From Phorcus lineatus (Eukaryota > Mollusca > Gastropoda > Trochida > Trochidae), in contig OV121081.1 of the NCBI GenBank assembly GCA_921293015.1, forward strand, positions 3,038,001 through 3,102,000: DNA of 64,000 bases. The letters run 5' to 3'. Shown here piece after piece: positions 28,401 to 39,810 of this stretch (within the stretch, counting starts at the first letter, position 1; every line of letters begins with the position of its first letter). The notes beneath the pieces are model-generated. The model did no database searches, was not told the DNA's origin, and was given only the letters and a program-made list of their open reading frames with translations. The position numbers and the translations under genes are program-made.

Positions 28401-31400
28401 ACTGTCACAAAATCCTAATTCATGTTAGGCATATTAAATTAAAGACTAAGGGTTAATCCAAAAACATCACTGTAAAACAGCGCTTCTTAAAATCGAGTTT
28501 AATAAAGTCAATTTCATAACTATTTTAATCAAATATCAAACTCTTTGACTCTAAAACTATCAATCAATAGATGATATTACATCAAACATTTATAGAGAAG
28601 CACATCGGATGAACTTCTTACTCATATTCATGAATCATATTCAACAATAATTTAGATCTCTCAGAGAATGACAAAGACGGATATCAAAGCAGACATTGTG
28701 TAAACCTTGCAAATAAATGATAGACACAATATCTGATTGGCTGAACAATTGCTCAAATGGATATTGCATGAAGGAATAAGGTATCCTTTATGACTCATAC
28801 TCCTTTCAAAATCTGACGAAAGAAATCAATGCTAGAAACAGTCTAAATGTCTCTTCATCCATTTTCTTTTCTTTGTAACATGAATCAAAGAAATCATTGC
28901 TTTTTCGATATGACTTTTGAAAAAAGCTCATAGTGTTATCATGGAATGAGTGCATATGAAACTAAAATATAAAATTGATAGCTTAATTCTTTAAGTTGGT
29001 ATTGAAAAAATTAGAACATAAAATTACAAAAGCATGAAAATTACAGCATGAACTTAAATATAAACCTCATACATTCCACAAGATGTCTTAAAGGTACTTC
29101 CATATGTATACAATTTTGAAAGACTTTTTTTTTACACGGAACTTGTATATTAACTAACTTTACAACTTTACAGCTTAAACTTTTCTAATAAAGTTTTAGA
29201 TCTAATACTTTTTAATGGAAAAAAATCCTTTCTCTAATGATCAAGACACAAAACTGTAAAGTTTTAAAATGAACGTACATAAATTCAAGAAAAATGTTTC
29301 AAAACTAAAATTATCAAAACTTTTCTTTGCATTTTCTATACAAAAACAGTATGAATATAATGAGAAAATTCAACAATAAAAACTGTCTTAACGTTTTTAT
29401 CCATTTCCTCATATTAACTGCAACAAAATGACGCTGAAAAACAATTTTAATTCCAAATAATGTCTGTTTTCACGCTCAGGTTACCAATATCACTATCTCC
29501 ATATTACAGAACCTCCGATCTTGGCATATGAACTGCAGTGCGGTCAATAAGAAACTAATCTCGCAGAAAGATGTGTAATTTTTCGACATGAGTAGGCCCG
29601 TAGTTAACACCGTGGCACCCAACCAATCACATCCAATCTGGTCTCCATGCCCGTTCACTCCTTAAAGGTTAAAAAGTTTGGTTTAGACGTAAAAAATTTA
29701 CATTTTAATCATAGGACAATGTTTTGGATCCCATCCATCAGAGGTGAGGGGGGAATCAATAGAATCTTATACTGGACCTGTTCCTGCTATTGGCAGGTGA
29801 TTTAACTGTGGTCCCTGCTTGATCAATGTGCAATGGAATGGGCACGTTAACTATTCTATCTGCAGTACAGGACCAGCTCATCTTCATCTTCTCGTTACGG
29901 ACGTGTTCAAATCATATCGTCCTCCTAAATGTGGAAGCTTCTCTGTCGTACAGAATGTTTGGATTACAAACTTGTATTTCTCATGATGTATAACTTGAAA
30001 AAAACCCCTATGATGTTCCTTTTCGGGTAAAATTAAGTTTTTATTGGAAATTTAATATTTGAGAAAATATTGAATCATGATAAATCATTACAAAGCTAAA
30101 TTCATTTTCTTAAAAGGAACCAAAAATACACAATTAATTTTTTTAAAGGCTTTGAATTGATGGAAATCTCTTTATCATGACACCTATCCGATCAGTCATT
30201 AAAATCAATGATCAATTATATCCTTAGTTAATTACATTATCATTTATTCCATGAAATGATTAAAAAAGATTCTAGCATTGAAATCTGACAGCTAGATATG
30301 AGCGTGAGACATTATAAGGTTAGAATTGTCTGAACCGCTCACAGCTAACCCGGAGATTCATCATTCTCAATCAGGAGAACAAGACAGCTGAAACAAGCGC
30401 TGAATTTTTAAAAGGACCGAGATAATAAATTAAAAGCAACTCGTGCATCTGCATGTCAAGAAAACAGTGAGAGATAGACAGGACTTAGGGTGTGAGACAG
30501 GTAACTTCATGAGTTCATCATAAATGGGTTTGAGTGATGTTGGTCTTGTGTATGTGTGTGGATCATATATCATCCTGTACATATGCATGCATAGTCATAA
30601 ACGCTTGACACTCACAGTATCATCTATGAAATTCTTCAAAGGCATTTTAGAAGTTAGTGAGATAATACAAGTCAAATATAATGGATAACAACTAGTTCCT
30701 TTGATTTCTTCAGATGACGTAGAAGGAGCATTCATCTGAAGAGGAAACAAGAAGCCTTAGAAGTAGCCCAGAAAGGTCGTGATGAATCAAATAAAGAAGT
30801 TGTCATCCATAATAGTTGCCTTGATTTAGAATCTAGGATGAAACATTACCTATTTTGAGTAAAGAAGTTGTATATCAATAGAATTAATATTCATTAAAAA
30901 GTCACCAAAGCAATTGTGGGAAACAATTTCTCTATTATCGAACCATCAGACAGTAAGATGCTGCTGTAATGGGCTTAAAACAGATGAGAAAAGGTAAGAA
31001 CTAAATCAAATCAATTAAAATCACAGATATTCAAACGTGTAATTGCACGTTTACAACATACTAAGACACTTATCATGTTTGACCTAACAAAATGCAAACC
31101 ATAAAAGTTGTTTGTGTTGCAATTCAGAGAATCAAGACTAGTATGAACAAATACAACAGAAGGTGGTACAAGGTCAGAATGAGGTCAAGGGAGGTCACCC
31201 TTCTATATAAAGAGATGGGAGACTAAGAGTTACCTCCCCTGTCTGCTGCTGACAAGGAGAAGATGCAACTAAGGAAGTCAGGTGTGATGGATCACCTACA
31301 AAGGACAGTTGACATCACTTTGTTCCTCCATAATCTCTACCTTAACAATATCAGCCAGTGATGGATGTCTTTTTCAACTGGGCACTAACACCAGAAAATT

Positions 31401-34400
31401 ACACCTTACATGTTTCAGAAGATTTTTTTTCTTGACTCGGATGATTGTCCTGTCATTCTGTCTTTGAGGGATTTGACTTAAGAAAACATAACAGGACAAT
31501 GGGGATGCAGCCCTGGCCTATAATTAGCCTGTCAGCTAGATAAAGAAATCTTTTGAAGCATTTAAGGATTATTCGTCTGATGTTTCACTCTACAATTGTT
31601 ATGTCACCTGATGCGTTCCTACATAGTGGGAAATTAGATATCTGACGACTGGAAGTTGAAGAGCAAATTAACTATACCTAACAATCTTTGTGTCATATAC
31701 CTTTTGCTTCTTTAGTGTCAAATGTTTTTTTCAATTACCTTTATGATTTATGTAAACACTTTGTCATCCTCCAGGGGTGTCAAATGGCAACAAGTTGGTT
31801 TTCAAGGGGGTTATAACAGGGATAGCTAGAGTGATATAAGATCTGCTATTTCTGACAAGTCTCTGATAGCCTGTTGTGTAGCTGTCACATTTACAATTGC
31901 TGTCGACAACTACAGTCCTATGTCCATAGGGTATCAGGTATCGGTTTATTCTACAATGGCTCAATATTCAAGGAAACAAAAGTATTTTGAGGATATTACA
32001 AAAAGCCAAATAAGACCAGGTAATGCCAATTGGCTTTGCATTTCTTAAAATCTGAACTGGTAGAGAATTACATGTATCATGAAATGGTAATTGCAAAAAA
32101 AATGCAGCTTGTAAACAGCTGTTTGTTTATTTTGAGAAAGATAGACTATATGAATAATCATAATATTAAAATGACCATGCACTTAAAATATGGTACATAA
32201 GAAAGTTAGTTAATTATTGACATAATAATAAAATTATCTATTATTGTCATATTAATCCTATACTTACCAGTATTGATCTACTTCATGTAAGGCCATTAAT
32301 TCATTCAAAGAGCTAAAATTTTCTGTTTTAGATCCATATGGTTGATAATGAAAAGCCAACAATTTCCTTTAAGAAATTTGTTCAATGGAAGTGACTTCAT
32401 TCAAAGTTAGATATGGTCCTCAAAGTCTCCACTAGTTTGGCACGCAGGCACGTCCTCAGCCTAACAACCTTGGACAATTCCCTTGTGCCAAAAACTAATG
32501 GAGACTTTAAGGTACATATCCTACACATAATGTGATGACAGATTTACCAAAAAGCAGTCTTAGTTTCAACACATCGATGACTATTTCTCTCATTTCAAGT
32601 TATCCAGCTAAGAGAAATTCTATTTATTTGTGAGGTAGAAGACTGGTAGGGTGACGTACAATCTATATTTTCCTTTCAACAACTTACAAAGAAGCAAAGA
32701 AAGGGATGTTTCGAAAATGTGAAACATATCAGTGTCCTTCATTTCAATAATCATTTACCAAACTAAATAAAATAGTTATCATCCTTTTTGATAGAGATCA
32801 GGGCGGCGCTAACCTACGCTATAAAAATGAGGTTTAGTCAGAATGGCAAAACTATGGATCAAATGAATGATTCATAACGGTACAAAAAGTTAAATAAAGT
32901 AAAGGGGGGGAGTACCGTCAAAACACAGTGATGACACTCGTTGAGAGTTCCACATTTTAAAGGCACTAGTGCACGCTTTTACGGTTTAAATTCGCTATTT
33001 TAAGGTTTACGAGGAGTTATGCATTCACTTAGACTTTCTATCGATGCAATGAAATACTAAACATTCTTTACAATTTACCTGCAATCAACAATGAAAACGT
33101 TAAGACAGCCGCTGTCGACTTGGACATATAAAAATCTATGGTTAGCTGTGCACAAAACGGATAAATTATTGACACTTGGAAACGGCTGAACTAGTTCTGT
33201 GTGCAGCTATTGAATTTACTGAGAACTGAGAACAAATCATGAAATATGTTTTATGAAAACATTGTTGTAAATTAACCGATTTAATAACACAGTATTAGCA
33301 TTGTAATTAGATTGACAATTGCGGCTGCCGTTTCCGCTTTTCTGGTTATGAGCAAAATCTTAATATTTCCGATATCGTAGTTCATGCAGATTTAATGTAA
33401 CATAACATTAAACACTTTCGGCCTTTAAAAGTCCACTTTACTACCTGAATACGTAAATATTTGTTAAATAACTTACGAGGTAGATTACTCGAGCGATATG
33501 CAGTATCTGTGCATTCGTTGTATTTACGAAATATTGGCATGCACTAGTGTGTTTAAATTAACGTTTCGGGGGTCGTTGGAACCCCTTCATCAGACGACTC
33601 AGGTCTGATGAAGGGGGTCCAACGACCCCAATAACGTTACATTATAATGTGGAACTTTCTACAAGTGTCATCACTGTGTTTTGACGGTACTCCCACCTTA
33701 ATTTACTTTATCCTTTTTGACAAATTCAACATTCTGTAAATCAATTTATCAAGATTCCATTTTCTATTATTATAATGTTGAACAACCCTAACATATTTCA
33801 TGATGAATTTGATCAAATACATAATAAAAAAATTTTTATTGATACATACTGATTCAAAACATATATGTATTTTAAATAGATGGTTTACATAAGTTTTTGT
33901 AAATTTGGATTGTTATTTTTAAAAACAAAACGAAAAACACCTAGACACACCAGATGTAGAAAATTTAATTTCCACATGTTATCTTATCATATGAAGAATT
34001 AAAAGCATTTCATGACACTTTCTTAAGAATGAATGAGGGAGATGTTTAAGGTTGCTCTGACAATATTTCACACTTCTACAGCAATTAAGTTTTTAAAAAC
34101 CATCATGCTAAAGCAACATTAATGATGATAAACTTACATATAACATGTTTATTTCTAAGTTCTAATGAAATTTACATGATTTGTCACTCTTAAATAGGTA
34201 AGCTAAAGAATATTTACCTATTTTATATCAATATTTACATGAAAATTATCAATATGACCAAATTTCTATCACAATTCTGTTCACAAAGCCCCCGTGTTCC
34301 TAAATTCTATCCAAAGTCCACTGTATTTCTCTTTATCTGCATATGCTCGATCATTGGCGTAAAACAGGAATATTCCATTTCAATGAATGAAAATGATTCC

Positions 34401-37400
34401 TACAAGAAAGGTTTCAGGAATGCTTCCGCACTGGTTAATCAAGCAGGTTTTAAATAAAAACTTAAACACAAAAGTTCAAGGGGTGACCAAATTTTTACAG
34501 AGAATTAAGTCTGTTATGCCATTAAATATTGAGTGAGGTCTTTTTTCAAATTGGGCCACATAAAAACAATCCAAAATCAACAACGATGAACGCAACTTCA
34601 TGCAAGAGAAAACATACCTGATTGTAGAACTTGTAAAGCTCTTCATGGGAAAATTCCAACCTTATTTTCTCTTTTTCCTGTAGGGAAATAAGAATAAATT
34701 GTTTCACATATGAAAAATTCGTAAATGTCACCAACCTCTTATGTATTATTTTCTTAGCAATGTAATAAAGGGTAATTAGTTGATTACAATGGAAATTCAT
34801 TATTTATTTTAAAAAAATCTGTGCTTAAAACAGAAGCGTTAATCAAAATGAATGCATACAAGCACATAAAATGGTCAAAGGGAGATAACTCACCCCTGTG
34901 GAATCATCACTGACTCTCAGCTCAAATAAAGCATTGGGTGACTTTAACTTGGTTTTGTTTGATTGTGCCATCTGCAAATTGAGACGCCAGTTCACTGCTT
35001 CTAACTGAAAATTAAACACTAAAATTACCTACTGGTTTGTTTGCTTTAATTGTTTACTTACAGTCCCATAAATATTCTGTGGTTACCTATCTCATCTTAA
35101 ATTATGTATATGCAATCTTTGCAGTTCTTGTGTCTCATTACTCAGAAATAAACAGATCCATGTTAATTATGTTTTAAAACATAGTATCTAGCAATATATG
35201 TATACTGAAAAAGTTACATTTATATTCAAATGAATGCTTTTAACAGCGAGAGAAAAAAGTGATTTTATGAATGCTTCAAATGAACATAGCCCTATATCCT
35301 TTTAACCTTTGCCTGCTGATGCAATGACATTCAGTTTATTATAATTCAGGTTAGCAAGCAACTGGTCTATTCAATATCATTCTCTTTATCAAAAAGATAT
35401 CATTCTTAGGATTGGGTGTGCACTATTTCAACTTTTTTCAAAACATATCGAAACCAAACAGGCAACGTGTAGTTCTCTCAGTGTGTCTCTATGTGTCTTC
35501 AGAGTCTACGCATGAAACTCATGGGAGTCTATCATGAACTTATATTCTGAACAACAGACTATGTTAAGGAATATGAGTAATCGTCAACCTTTTTTCAAGA
35601 TATTCTTTTGGCACTGGTCACCAGGGAATGGTATAGTATAAACACTATAATTTTAGAACTCAAAGAAATAACAAACAAAACATGACTGATTTTTACCTGT
35701 TTTGGAATAAGAGTTCTCTCCCTTAGTTTCTGAACCGTATCCTTCGCACAGCTCGCCCATTTTTCTACTATTGTTTTAACCTGAAATAGATACACAAGAC
35801 ATAGATTGCAAAAGACATAACAAATTTCAGTCAGGTGCCTGGCCCTTCTGGAATAAACTACACTGAAAGAGAGTTTAGTAAAGTTTCAGTTATTGCATGC
35901 TTTCCTAGAATAGTTTCACCTTGATCAACAAGTGTTGATATCATTGATAAGACACAAGGGTTAACCATCATGTTATCATTCAAAATCATTCCTAACGACA
36001 ATTAAATTGCTTGATCTTATATGATTTCAACACAGAAGCCACATTAAATAAATGATAATGAAAATGTTAATACTCGTCTTAATAAAGGGCATTTCAAATA
36101 AATACACACCAGATAAGAAGGAATTTCTTCATAAACTTTCTTTATTGTGAAAATATACCATGCCATTTAATATATTTACTGTATCATCAGGTGGCATATG
36201 ATGACACATTTTACTTGCTGAACATGTAAAGGTAAACTCTGAAATGTCATGTATTTTCACAGTAAAAAGATGTTACCAAGAAAATCTTATTTTTATAATC
36301 TCAATACTCACACATCCAAAAAAAATCAAATTCATAACCAATACACTTTGTGATAAAAAGCTATTCTCATTTGTGTCATATAGATAATAGAGCACTGTTT
36401 GAGTCATAGTTTGAGTCAAACCTTGGACACAACCCGGTCAACGACCGCTCTTACATGGAAAATACATATAGATATACCAAGAGTTGGTTAGGTAAAACTG
36501 TATACCTTATCTTCGTCAAGCTCCAACTGCTGTAGCTGAGTGGAGAGGGTCGCTGGTTTAGCTGTATGGTATGCAGCCTGTAGGAACAAAAACACTTCAA
36601 TTATCACATTGCAACTAAATAGTAGGGTCATGGTTATTTATTCTCTCTGCACAGAGATTAAACATATTATTTCTTCCCTATTAATCTCTTGTACAAGTGG
36701 ACTACTTCCGGGCTAGAAATAGCAAAATTATTTGGTTGCAAGAAAACTAATTGGGGCAATCAGCTGCTCTTAAAACTTTTTAAATTTGAACAGATACTGT
36801 AAATGTTGGGAAGACTGGAGTTTCTTTGCCTATTTGATGAGCATATAGTTCTTTAACACAGAGGTCAGTTGGAATCGTAACTAGATATTTGATAGGAAAG
36901 AATTCAGGCAGTGTCAGTTTTGAAAACTTTCACAGCAAGGCTTTAGAAAGAATCTAAAATGTTTATCAATAGTAACAAAGTTACATGTGAAGATAGGAGT
37001 TGAGAAGTCTCTTGGTAGGGAATTATTCAACAAGATGAGTAAGAAAGTAACTCAGGCATTAGGTCATATTTATACTCAAATAGCAATCAAATAAATTAAA
37101 ATCCCCATTAGCCAAGCATTCTATACACTAAGTTTCAGCTTTCTAGACCTTTTATTTCTGGGGAAGAAAATGAGAAAAGGTTTTAAGGATGAGCGTATGG
37201 AGAGACACCTGACGACAGGCCACACCATAAGCCCATCAGGCTTTCAGGCCAGATAAGCTAAAAAGTAAGTACAGAAAGTAATGATGATATATCAATGAGT
37301 AACTAACCTGTTGCAAAATAAATTCTAATGTTTCTAACACTAGTTCTAGATCAGGAGCGGTTAACTCAAATGTTGACTGCAATTTTTCCTCTTCTTCTTC

Positions 37401-38409
37401 GGTGAAAGTTCTTTCATCCTAAAACAAACAAAAACTTAGTTTTATTACAAAATTTCATAATTATTTTCCACTGTCTCCTTTCATAAACACCTGAAGTGCA
37501 TGCTCATAAGTAACTAACTTTCGTTACCTTGGTTAAAAATACAAGTTAATATTAGCATGTCACTTATATAATTTCAGACTAAAAAACAAGTAGCCCTATA
37601 AGAATATAATTTACAATAAATTCACTCATTTTTAAAATTCTAAATATACATTGATAAATGACGTCAACATCATGTAATTGTAACTAATTAAGTGATGTAT
37701 CAGGGAAAAATATATCTCACCTTGACATGCAGTTTCTGCAGGATACGATTCAACAAAAGTGGAAATTTAGATGCATCTAGGTCATTTATGATGCCTACTG
37801 CTTTTTTGATGCTGGAAACACAAATAATTGACTTTGATGAGTTGACTTTGATGAGTTTCAAATACATGGCAACTGTGTATGACAAAATGATGAAAAGAAT
37901 TCAATTTTAAAAGAAAGGAACAAGTGAAACATTTATGTTATTATCCTTTTACCTTGAAATCTGATTTTTACATATTTCAGAATACAACTATTTTCATCAA
38001 CATTAATATCCTTTAAAATCTTTTAAAATATATCATCCTAAATGATTTTATAGTGAGACACTTTCTCGATCAAAAAATTTTGCATACTTCAAATGTCAAG
38101 GAGACTTTGCATGTAATTTGATGTGTGCACGGGCCATATGTAGATATATAAGATATAAAGATTTAGAACGCAGATCTACAGTTGAAAATGGATAAATCGA
38201 ATTTAGTTAATTTTGCATAATTTGTATTGCTTTGTAAAGTAATTATTTCACATTTGAAGCGTTAGATCCCGCATGAAATAGGTTTCATATCTCACACATA
38301 TACTTGATGATTTGTTTAAAAGGCAAAGGGACCAAACAGAGACTTTGCCCACTGCCACGCCCCCAAAATAACACACCAACCTTGCTGTAGCAGTGAACAT
38401 CAACGCCAT
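22410..38409 (-). CDS. COMMD10: COMM domain-containing protein 10, 8 coding exons, complete
   Basis: COMMD proteins are subunits of the Commander/CCC complex, acting in endosomal recycling and in restraint of NF-kB and cullin-RING ligases (family knowledge). Coding exons on the minus strand, 5' to 3': 38381-38409, 37721-37811, 37308-37418, 36506-36577, 35697-35780, 34894-35004, 34618-34677 and 22410-22448. Every junction has GT-AG ends and phases agree, giving 198 aa against about 200 in vertebrates. Residues 11-40 include KKAVGIIND and LNRILQKLH; exon 3 holds the acidic [11 protein letters not shown] block. The COMM domain occupies about 130-198, with the conserved Trp in [12 protein letters not shown] (exon 6), [12 protein letters not shown] (exon 7) and the terminal [12 protein letters not shown] (exon 8). 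The start ATG follows an upstream CACGTG-containing stretch. The last intron is about 12.2 kb and full of repeats. The order and content match known COMMD10 so well that an alternative is unlikely; only exon 8 depends on a short match. Confidence 0.93.
24636..25134. mobile_element. Pogo/Tigger-type MITE, 499 bp
   Basis: TA dinucleotides flank the element. The ends are inverted repeats: CAGTAGAACACGGATATAAC at the left, and GTATATAATGAACT with CAGTAGAACACG when the right end is read inverted. ATATAGCGAA words recur at both ends, inside the terminal region. CAGTAGAAC ends with TA targets are typical of pogo/Tigger members of the Tc1/mariner group. No transposase is present, so it is non-autonomous. 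Confidence 0.75.
26672..26974 (-). mobile_element. tRNA-derived SINE, second copy with perfect 13-bp target duplication
   Basis: Same family as the copy at 8028-8347, same orientation, with B box GGTTCGAATCC and the GCGGCGTTAAAC 3' end. It is flanked by identical CCAAAATCATTAG at 26659-26671 and 26975-26987. The tRNA-like head has lost about 17 bp between the A and B boxes. It lies in COMMD10's last intron. Confidence 0.9.
27280..28010 (-). mobile_element. Decayed LINE reverse transcriptase fragment
   Basis: On the minus strand the segment at about 27890-27960 encodes [20 protein letters not shown], the classic non-LTR RT block. It is followed by [11 protein letters not shown], where the catalytic YADD/FADD is degraded to VNDA, then [12 protein letters not shown] and, with frame breaks, a [13 protein letters not shown] region typical of the post-RT domain. 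Several frameshifts and stops mark it as dead. It sits in the last COMMD10 intron in the same orientation as the gene. Confidence 0.75.
28015..28405. mobile_element. Decayed third copy of the TTAA MITE
   Basis: Shared words in order with 13540-13860: ACCTATCAAACATTATTAAC, CCAGTTTTCGATCA, CCAATAAGC and TTTGATAAAGTTTGGCATA. Both termini are eroded. It abuts the decayed LINE at 27280-28010 in COMMD10's last intron. Confidence 0.65.
32409..32520. repeat. Inverted repeat, about 35-bp arms (MITE-like)
   Basis: The left arm has AAAGTCTCCACTAGTTTGGC; the right arm inverted has AAAGTCTCCATTAG and TTTTGGCAC. Both outer ends share AGATATG. It lies in COMMD10's last intron. Confidence 0.65.
32895..33711. 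mobile_element. Foldback/TIR element with central palindrome
   Basis: About 50-60 bp inverted ends: left (32911-) AGTACCGTCAAAACACAGTG followed by ATGACACT, right the same sequence inverted ending at about 33691. The similarity extends outward into AAAGTAAA. A near-perfect palindrome occupies 33558-33640. There is no coding capacity. It lies in COMMD10's last intron. Confidence 0.75.
33558..33640 (-). ncRNA. Hammerhead-ribozyme-like cores within a palindrome
   Basis: The minus strand has CTGATGA (33593-33587), then a GGGG...CCCC stem II, then GAAA (33567-33564) and CGTTA, the order of a hammerhead core. The plus strand has CTGATGA (33605-33611) and a GGGG...CCCC stem but AATAA instead of GAAA. 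Closing stems I and III and the cleavage triplet are not proven, so activity is uncertain. Confidence 0.35.
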
Positions 38410-39810
38410 TTTGACTTTTTGTGGCAGCACGTGATCACAACACAAAACGTGATGTTCTAATGCCGAAATACAACATGTATTTTTCTCCTATAAAAATACA
38501 ACATATTTTTGTATTGCAAAATAACTTAAAGTAATGTTTAATTGAATCTTTTCAAAGAATCCTAATGAAAAGAAAATCGTTTTTCGATACCTTTTAAACA
38601 CATACTGACGGAGAACATTATGCAGAAGAAAGGCAAATGGCGTCCTCCATGTAATTTGCAACTTTCTGTAAGAAGCCGGGCTTTTAGTCAAATATGTGAA
38701 CGATTTATCGTAATTTCTATATGAAGTTATTGAATAAGGTTTTCAATATATGAAACCTACCAACAAGTTTAGTGTCACTATCTAAAAATATTGTGTTGTA
38801 GAGTATTGCATGTGTCAACTACTGGGTTGTCCGGTTTTCGAGCAGAGATTTAAGCATCTAACATTTTTGTTTTGTTTTTCTACCACACTATACAACAGTT
38901 GGTTTATTTGATGTGGAGATAATGTGATACCTATTTGTTATTTTCACTATTTGAAGAATTTGATTATCATGCATTGCTCGAGATAGACAATTATTATTTT
39001 GTTACAACGCCGCTAATGGCTGAAATATTGCCCAAGCGGCGTTAAACAATAACTCATTCACTCACTATTTTGTTACAAGATCACCAAACTTACTTGTAAA
39101 ATTGTGAAAATTGTCATCGTTAATAGCCAATGATTACATCAATCAATTGTTTTTCTTTCCATCAATCAAGGTCCATGACATATATGATTCAAGTTTGAAG
39201 TACAACTTAGAGAAAAATCTTTCTGCTTGAGCATATGGAATATGACCCAGTTTCTTCAGTTTAAAATGATATATGCAGTATTGAAATGAACTAAGAATAA
39301 CTAAAATCAAATATTATGTATTCTGCTTCCAAACTGATATGAAATTGATATTCTCTTAAGTTTACATATCATTAGAACAGATATTTCCAACTGTCAGTGT
39401 TTGCTGATGTGTTGCAAAGACATTAATTCTTTTTTTATAAATTTTTTTGTTTTTCACCTTATATCGTTTTGAACAGGCTACAGCATTTATACAGAAAATG
39501 TAAATTTATACTTCAAACCAGATATTATCAACTTAAATAAACAAGTTGTGGCAAGATGACCAAAATGAGGCAAAGTTGTCAAAGACAAATAATTGCTGTA
39601 GCTGTGACAATATAAGTTTATTTTCAACACAAGTTGTAGAACACTTTTCTATATTCATTATTATTTTTCAATATCAATTAGTCTATTAACTGAACTCAAT
39701 ATAGTAATCCTCACTTGTTGCTCCCATTTATTCAGTAAATGAAAAAACGCTGTAAAATGTGAAACTGTAATATCATTTGTTTCAGTTAAGACCGAACATA
39801 AACTGTAACC
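38410..39810. promoter_or_regulatory. Divergent COMMD10/GPN2 intergenic region
   Basis: This 1.4-kb gap separates two head-to-head housekeeping genes. A CACGTG E-box-type palindrome sits at about 38427, just upstream of the COMMD10 start codon. A mini-SINE with 13-bp target duplications is inserted at 39008-39065. No other gene is visible. That both genes use a shared promoter region is inference from orientation and distance. Confidence 0.45.
38995..39078 (+). mobile_element. 58-bp mini-SINE with 13-bp target duplication
   Basis: Insert 39008-39065 lies between two copies of TATTTTGTTACAA (38995-39007 and 39066-39078). It reads CGCCGCTAATGGCTGAAATA, then GCCCAAGCGGCGTTAAAC, and ends with a TCATTCACTCAC tail, like the copy at 12541-12602 on the other strand. 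Confidence 0.85.

Larger units (their letters stand above)
22449..34617 (-). other. Last intron of COMMD10, 12.2 kb
   Basis: Bounded by a GTATGT donor just below 34618 and a TTTCTTTCAG acceptor just above 22448 (minus strand). It contains the pogo-type MITE, SINE, dead LINE, MITE relic, foldback element and one hairpin listed separately. No nested gene was found. Confidence 0.75.
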
